64,000 bases of DNA, taken from NCBI RefSeq assembly GCF_000264905.1, contig NW_006763148.1:62001-126000 (forward strand), in the 5' to 3' direction. The notes under the pieces were generated by a model. The model did no database searches and was not told where the DNA came from. It saw only the letters and a program-made list of their open reading frames with translations. Every line of letters starts with the position of its first letter. Position 1 is the stretch's first letter. Below, piece after piece: positions 57,460 through 64,000 of the stretch. The DNA is from Stereum hirsutum FP-91666 SS1 (taxonomy: Eukaryota > Basidiomycota > Agaricomycetes > Russulales > Stereaceae). The translations under genes and the position numbers were made by a program.

Positions 57460-60314
57460 TCCTTGCACGACCACGACCACTTCCGCCAATCCCCCGCCTC
57501 GTCTCCGGCTATCAGCCTCTCTTCTCCGCACACTGCCCCGATGCGGTACTTCCCTCTTATCCTTCGCTGCTTTTTTTAGGTTTGCTCTTCTTTCCGTCTG
57601 CTAGAGGGAGGTAGAGATAGAGATAGAGGAAGGAAAAAGGAAGCGGAAGGGAAGCTGAGAGGTGGTGTATGGGTGTACACGGAAGGGCAGAAGGATCGAT
57701 TTCGAGGGTTGGACCGTTCGTTCGCATTTGAGCTCCGGGTCCAAGTTAGGGCGGGATTATATGCGTATGTGACGTGTAGGAAGAAGTGTTAGAACCTAAA
57801 CGCGACGTATCGAGGAGAGAAAGCTACGTAAAGCTGAGGATAGAGGTCGGACTATGCGGATGCGCATCGTCGTCCGTGGTGCTCGATATCGACGAGGCTT
57901 TGGAACGTAGGCGAAAGCGGATGCGATGAAGAACGAGGGGAGTGAACCCGCGACGCTTGACCTGACGTTGAAGTGCGAGAGTCGGAGGAAGAGACGTTAG
58001 AGAAGGTTCATACTGGTATCGAGCAGTGATTGGGATTTGGTGTCGAAGAAATATGAGTAAACGCCGCTCGAGGCTATGGGTAGGAGAGAACGACGAGTTC
58101 GTGGTCGTGGCGTGGGTGAATATAGGGAGAGAAGGTTTGCGGGGCTTGAACGGGGTGGAATTGGCGATTGGGATGGACAAGGGAAGAGGGAAGAGGCAGA
58201 GGACGAAGATGAGGGTGGAGACGAGATCGAGATGTTCTGAGAGGACGATGACGTGGGGTTCTTAGAGGTGGCTGCGGTGCATGTCGGAGATGGCGAGACC
58301 ACAACAAGTGCAGTAGCGCTATCTGAGGATGGTGAGACCGGTGAGGAGTGAGGTGCTGAACGTTAGGAGGACAGGACAGGAAGGTGCGTACGATCGAAAA
58401 CCGGGGCAAGACGACTAGGTGTCGAGCGTGAGAGTCTGTCGACGACGTGGCAGGTTGAGTAGGGAGATATGGTTCCATGTCGAACAAGGCACATGCTAGC
58501 TATAGGAGATGTTTCTTGGGAGAGTAAACATATCCGTATTTCGTCGTCGTGGAAGTGAACGAGGAGAACATCGAAATGGCAGAGCTGAAGGTATGTTGCT
58601 CGCGTGGCGATCTTATCTTATCTTTTGAACCGCATTCGGCCGATTTGGGTCGCCACACTATTTTCCTTTCGAACCACCACACACACCTCCCTACCCAATC
58701 ATATTTCTTCCTCGTTCTTTTCTCAAAGCTACCGTCCCTCGAGTGGGAGGAACATCAATCTCTGGGCCTGTGTCTTGATGTTAATAACGATCCTTCGCTC
58801 CGGCCAGAATCCCATCCGCCTCGGCGGATTTGATCTTAGGTTCCACATTCTCGGCGACTCTCTCGTTCACTTCTCCAAGCGACTCTTTGATTCGTTTTCT
58901 TTCGAAATTTTTGCTATTTCTCTCATTGTTGATGACAATTGAACCTCTCAGAGCCAAATAATAGGATGCGCACCATGACCTGGTTCACTTTCTAAATGTG
59001 AACCGCGATAGTTACGTGTCCCTCGAGCTCAGTGCAATACCGCGACCACCCTCAGTCTAAACGCGATGCATCGTGCTTGGAGCAGTGTAGCCTGGTGGTC
59101 TTATATTATCCCTTTATTTCCGATGGCGTTGCTATACTCAGCTCCTCTTTGCCTGCTCTTCAAGCACCCCGCTATGCCCTCTTCCGGCTGTTCTATTATA
59201 TTTCTGTCTACTTTGCCGACAATAGACCTTAGATCTTAGTGCCTCAGTGTGCTCATAACGCTCACCCTTCAAATTCTCCCGAACAGCCTTTCCTCGAGGC
59301 TCGGTATTCCTCACCCCATGTGACACTTGCTTTTGCAGACGAGTGTTCGTCTTGCTGCCTTTCGTATTTATAACTGTGACGTGCACCTGGAAATCTAATC
59401 TCGTGATAGCAGAACTGAGTGGATCCCGTAGAACCCATCCTATCTTCTCTATTCGCATCCCTCCGAGTGCATGCGGTGTATATTAGTGCGTCTTATGAAG
59501 TCCCATAAAATCGCTGAGGGATGGCAGACCAGTGGAGGCTCACACACGCATATTCAGATGATTCGTCCATACGATTTTATTCCGCACCGAAGCAATGCCG
59601 ACGTGTAAGTTATCCCCGACATGAAGCTTGGTGTCCTTCTCAGCTGACTTCGTACAGCCACAGGTGGCCCAAATCTTTTCTTCAACATCTACTGTGATTT
59701 TCAAGCAAGGGATGGACAAATACATTAATTATTTTTTCATTACCTCGATCTGAACTCGTCTATGATTCCGGTAGCCATACTGAAGCGCCAGGTTTTCACC
59801 CTTGTTGTTCCAATATTCTGCGGAATCGCACAGATATTCGGAACCAGTATCGTTCCGGTTCGGCATACATGATCGACAACAAGTCTCTGTCTGCCGTACG
59901 TGTCCAATCTCCTGCTCAATGTGGGTTACTCATATCCATGCGTGTTGAAGAGCACGTTTCCACTTCTATACTTCTCTGGCGGGACCCTCGTGTAGTCCAA
60001 TTTGCAACTAAAGGTATTTCTACTCAATACACCGAAGACACGCCAAGAGAATATTGACGGGCAATATAAAAATATCGAGTTCTTTGCCAATTCACTGGCA
60101 CAACCAAAATCAACATGTTTCGATGCTTCGCCCTTTAACTCCTCAGACTGCGAACATACATCATATCGTAATCATACATACACTGAGTTTAACAATCCGT
60201 CAACGCGGTCGTCATAGTAGCTGAGACAAATGAGTAATCCCAGTTAGAACATTTATGACGAGCAAAAGCAGAGAAACACATGCACTCACACGAAAGTAGG
60301 AAAAATATTCAAGC
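57460..60314. other. gene-poor stretch
   Basis: Minus frames at 57824-58487 are Ser/Pro/Arg-rich in several registers at once and unsupported. A weak match to the dispersed repeat (GCTCGCGTGGCGATCTTATC, 58598-58617, with the core blocks in swapped order) is present. 59000-60200 shows only short frames. Confidence 0.3.
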
Positions 60315-60791
60315 TCAGCAAGCAACAAAGGCAGAGCGGATGGCCGTCGCACCCTGTATGAAACAGACATCTCCGGATTGTTGTCCAGTGAGGGACGCAG
60401 CAGTGCATCCGTCCTAGAGGGTATGTTTCCTATCAGTGTACGCAATATCGCAGTCGTTGGCGGTATGAACACTGTACCTCGTTATGAATCTCGACACGCT
60501 GACCAGAGCCAAGCCCCGAGAAGTTCACGGCTCCGAAATCTAACGAAAACATTGGATGCGGGCAGAAATTCATCAATATTTGGTAGAAGAGCTCGCAGCG
60601 TCAGTAGCAGAGGATGACTTACCGCCAGGGGGGTCGAGGCAAGTGTTGCATCCAATGTTCTGGAAACTGTCCTGGGAGTTTCCTGCGCAAGACTTGGCTC
60701 CGAAGAAATTGACGTCCCCGGCCGCTATGGCGCTGGGGATGCTAGCAACAAAGAAAACAGTGGCAACAATAGCAGAAATCTTTGAAAGCAT
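60315..60791 (-). CDS. small secreted cysteine-rich protein
   Basis: Three exons (60791-60623, 60539-60478, 60413-60315), phases consistent, 109 residues with a stop after AFVAC. It starts with a strong signal peptide, MLSKISAIVATVFFVASIPS with AIAA; cleavage is likely after SAIAA. The mature part of about 85 residues has exactly six Cys: KSCAG, IGCNTC, DGCTA, DVCF and the final residue. The three disulfides expected, and the segments GDVNFFGAKS and FGAVNFSGLGSGQRVEI, suggest a compact beta-rich extracellular protein, of the kind listed as small secreted or effector-like in fungal genomes. Function unknown. An in-frame ATG 34 codons upstream is less likely because it would bury the signal peptide. 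A TATA box lies 106 bases upstream. Confidence 0.85.
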
Positions 60792-60896
60792 TGCGATATA
60801 ACTAGGTGGGGGAAAGTGTTGAAGAGGTAGGGAGTGAGGTGTTGAGCTCTGTGGGAGGCGTATTTCCTTGTAGTATTCGAGTACTGAGCTCATAGG

Positions 60897-60904
60897 CTTA
60901 TATA
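60897..60904 (-). promoter_or_regulatory. TATA box of the secreted cysteine-rich protein gene
   Basis: TATATAAG on the minus strand, 106 bases upstream of the ATG at 60791, giving a predicted leader of about 75-80 bases. Confidence 0.6.
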
Positions 60905-62764
60905 CATTTCAGTTGGTACATCAGGTCTGAGTTCACGATTCAAAGTGCGCTCCTAGAGCGATGTAATCTCAGCCGCTTACATGCATTTCACAGGCTCTGT
61001 GGCCAAGTGGGCAGCCATATTTCTGTGTTGCCTAACAATTGGGCCAGAACAGCTTACTGATCATGCATAAAAGGAGACGAGGATTAAACTGTAAATTCTC
61101 TCTGTCCAAGTGGCAACACGTCTTTCGCACATCTCTGCCAGCGGCCTGATTGTGGCATCTGAAATCTCTCCCCATTTATTGTGCTCTCCAGATATCACAG
61201 TCTATCCGTATGAGGATACGATGCACGCACTATCAGTGGAAGTCCACAGCAAAGTTTGTATTCGATCTAGTGCATAGTCTGAACATATTCAGCCCGCAAT
61301 CATCCTATTGCAAACATTGTGGCGAACGAAGGGACCATGTTTATTCCGGCTTGGCACCCCCAAGAGGAAATACTGACCTTGGCCCATGGAAGGAAGGAAG
61401 ATGCCGACGAAATATAGTCCGTGGCTAAGTCCGTTGCATTGGGAATATTTTTATTCGATGGAGGGCTCCCATGCCGGGATCCAAGGCCAAAGGCCAAAGG
61501 CTTCCGCTAAAGCAAAACGTACTGTGATACACTGGTTGTTGGATTTTCGTGAGCGAGTGAAAAAAGCACGAGAAATCAGAGAGGGTTTGCAATCACACTG
61601 AGCTGTGAGGCTGCCTTGTGTTAGGGCAAACCGATGCCCTACACAGGTAAACTCTTCATGTATTTATACTACTGTACAAATTATACTAGAATATTCTACA
61701 GTACTCGAGAGAGTGGCAAAGCAGCTGCGCTGCTGAGTCATCCGTGTCCGTCGAAAGCTCGCGAAAGCTCTCGCGACGTCGAGCTGCAACTAGCTAAATC
61801 CAACACTGGTAAAAACGTATTTTGACTGACCATGGAAGTTCGTGGGCGGATTCACTGTCCTGGGCCCTTTTTCTGTGGATACTATTCTCTCTAGTGTGCA
61901 GTGCATAATGCGACCCGTTTCAAATGAGAGGCAGAGGCTACCACAGAACGAGCCGACATAGTTCACAGTTGTATAACCCTGTAGTTCAAGCGCAGAGACT
62001 AAACACTAGCTCACATTTTGAGACCAAAGACTTTCTGTAGTCATGGCGTCCTTAGAACAAATAATGATAGCTCAGTGGTCACGGGCGAGATGGAGAAGAT
62101 ATAGACATCATGATAGGCTGTCCTAGAGAGTTTCTGGCCCCGCAAAAAAGTCTAGGTTACCGTCATTGCACAGGCATGAACTGTATATACATTGTGTGTG
62201 ACGACTGCGCACAATGTCCTCTCTGCGGAGAATGTAGGTGATACCTCAGTCCGAACGGAATAACAGTGAATACTGTTCCTTCCCAGCAAGTCAGCAGTCA
62301 CCACTTCCCCTCTTGCGCATTTTGTCTAGAACATCAAGCCTCTCATTAGGGCGAGCTCACGAAGTCATACATGGTCATATTGAACACGTATAGCCCCACT
62401 TCTGTGATGGTTTCCAGAGATCAAGATATGATTCTCTCGGTGGTCATGCAATCCATAGTGATACAAAGCATTTACAATTATCCCGAGCTCTTAGCTGCTT
62501 TCGGCGTAGTCCATGGTCAGGATGCAAGCAAGAACAGAAACTCTTCTGCGTCGCAGCTGAGAGTCGCATTTGCAGTCGTAATCACTTGATGTCCGCAAGG
62601 AGGGCGATCTCCGCGTCAAGAAGCGGTTCGCATGCGAAATGGTGAGCATGAGCTGACTCTCTGCGACGGCTGTGCCGGAAGACATCACAATCACATCATA
62701 GAATGAAGTGATATGATAGTTTTAACCCGAAATAGTATGCAAAGAGGTAGTTCATAAAAGTTCT
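60905..62764. other. gene-free stretch
   Basis: Short frames only. GGCCAAAGGCCAAAGGC, a short tandem, at 61484-61500. Nothing else seen. Confidence 0.4.
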
Positions 62765-63840
62765 TCATCGGGCATTCACGTAGCTTGGATTCAAAGATGC
62801 ATCACCATCGACAAAGCTAGTCCGGAAGTGTGAGGTGAGTTTCCACAACGAATTGGATAAGGGGAAGGTCGAAGTCGATGCTGATTGAAGTGCACCTATG
62901 TTCCAGAAGTCGCACCTCATGATGAGCACGGCCACTTGGTTCTGTGTGTAACGCCGCGTGGTGCTGCATGGAGACGAAAAGCAACTGCGGCCCATTCTAG
63001 CGGGGATGCAATATCAATTAAACGCTATTTCAAGATATTCGTGGGCTGTCAGAGCTATCAAGGGATTCAGTCACACTGATGAGTGAAAGGAACCACAAGA
63101 CATCTTAACGAATAATAACAGGCTTAATATCAAACCAACCTGGTGAAGATACCTCCGACGAGGACGCTGTCCCGCATTGTACTAAAGACCACTAGGAAAC
63201 AGGCGAAGACTGCAGGTAAGATGGTGATATTTATCAGAGATCTCATCACAGTAGGTCCACAGCAGACATATCGACTATTCACGAATGTGGTCTGTATAAG
63301 ACTGAGAGAGACTTTCAATGTACCCGAATCAGCAAGGGTGGCACAATCAGCTAGACCAAGGTAAGTTTGCACTGGAAGGTGGCACTGCATGCATAACGAG
63401 GGAACAGTAATAGGGGCAGACAGTCATGAAAGGAACAACGGCTGGACGCAGGCTCCAAAATGTAGTCCGAGAGCAGAACAACATTGTTATATGGGGCGGT
63501 GGCGTTTCAGGCTCACGCTGTGTTGGATGATGAACGAGACAGAGTAGAGTAGGACCGCAGGAAACACCACTGATTCCCATCAGCTGAGAAAACGCTGATG
63601 CACCGCCCGTTGATAGAACGAGGTTAGAACAAAGCTGACTACAGCCTGTGTCAGCATGTGGAGTCTGCGAGGCTGTCTCCGGATGAAAGATATGGGTTCG
63701 TTACAGTGTTGTATAGAGCACGCCTGACTGATTATGATCAAGAGCACGTACATAAGCTGTGGATACATGCCGAGATGATACTGAAGCGGCTAGGGATGTG
63801 TTTGGACGGCGTGGTGCTCCCTTTCTCTGGGAGACCGTGA
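62765..63840 (-). CDS. possible multi-pass membrane protein gene, unresolved
   Basis: The minus strand holds a series of hydrophobic frames: YVLLIIISQACS, VVSFVLTSFYQRA, then MRSLINITILPAVFACFLVV with FSTMRDSVLVGGIFTRLV, and a last frame ending SLNPSYVNAR. The segment SxMRDS...GGIFTRLV resembles the inter-span loop of DUF6534-type seven-span proteins common in Agaricomycetes. However, I could not join the exons in phase, and the family's C-terminal motif is not clear. It may be a decayed gene. Confidence 0.25.
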
Positions 63841-64000
63841 GACACACAACCCAGATGCCGAATATTACGAGTACGGGAGTAGCAAGTAGACATGGGCGAA
63901 AAAAAAATCTAAAGAAGAGGAGGAGGATAGTGAGCTAATAGTGAGTGCTACACGTTTGATATAAAAGGGGAGAAATACGCAGATGAGGAACGAGGGTTGC
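63841..64000. other. window end
   Basis: No feature seen. Confidence 0.4.

Noticed and set aside
57824..58487. Several overlapping Ser/Pro/His-rich minus-strand frames
   Set aside because: Three registers look equally open, a sign of biased base composition and not of coding.
1..64000. CRISPR arrays, rRNA, prophage or bacterial operon structure
   Set aside because: None seen; the intron-rich genes show this is eukaryotic nuclear DNA.

Overview
The window looks like nuclear DNA of an agaricomycete (mushroom-type basidiomycete). Genes are broken by many 45-90 nt introns with GTRNGT donors and short YAG acceptors. Recognisable families are basidiomycete-flavoured: a BTB/POZ protein, a single-pass membrane protein with a duplicated 'V(D/N)DxxP..GW' ectodomain, a small secreted protein with an 'SVLIGSPSDG' start, and a ~3,150-residue DUF6606/DUF3638/DUF3645 protein. 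No rRNA, tRNA, CRISPR array or intact autonomous transposon was found. Gene models were spliced by eye. Those with full phase agreement at every junction are given high confidence; the rest are marked as tentative.

Layout. 0-10 kb: a Cys/His-motif coiled-coil gene (1488-2500 +), a BTB/POZ gene (4372-5538 -), and two decayed relatives of the first gene (about 6.56 kb + and 7989-8964 -). 11-20 kb: a dense minus-strand block holding a coiled-coil/Ser-rich protein, a secreted protein and three genes of unknown function, with a 131-bp foldback element inside the block. 20-23 kb: a multi-pass membrane protein gene built from three homologous modules with conserved intron positions. 23-28 kb: a decayed segmental duplication of the 2.1-3.1 kb region, followed by copies of a dispersed repeat. 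29-38 kb: a divergent Rossmann-fold (BMT5/DUF2431-like) gene, a membrane protein with a duplicated ectodomain, and an amino-acid permease. 39-49.5 kb: the giant DUF3638/DUF3645 gene. 50-64 kb: gene-poor and repeat-rich, with a TA-flanked MITE, a jacalin-like lectin gene, a small secreted cysteine-rich protein gene and a few weak candidates.

The most unusual features are (1) the modular membrane protein at 20.6-22.9 kb, a family I do not recognise; (2) a dispersed, always plus-oriented, non-coding repeat with a core resembling TTATCAGCCCGGGATCGC, with six core copies at roughly 3-17 kb spacing plus partial copies; (3) a Cys/His-motif gene family with a tandem 60-nt exon duplication, a possible GC-AG intron and decayed paralogues nearby; (4) three short inverted-repeat elements. 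The genes share no obvious pathway. This looks like an accessory region of housekeeping-type genes (permease, giant helicase-like protein) interspersed with secreted, surface and lineage-specific genes.
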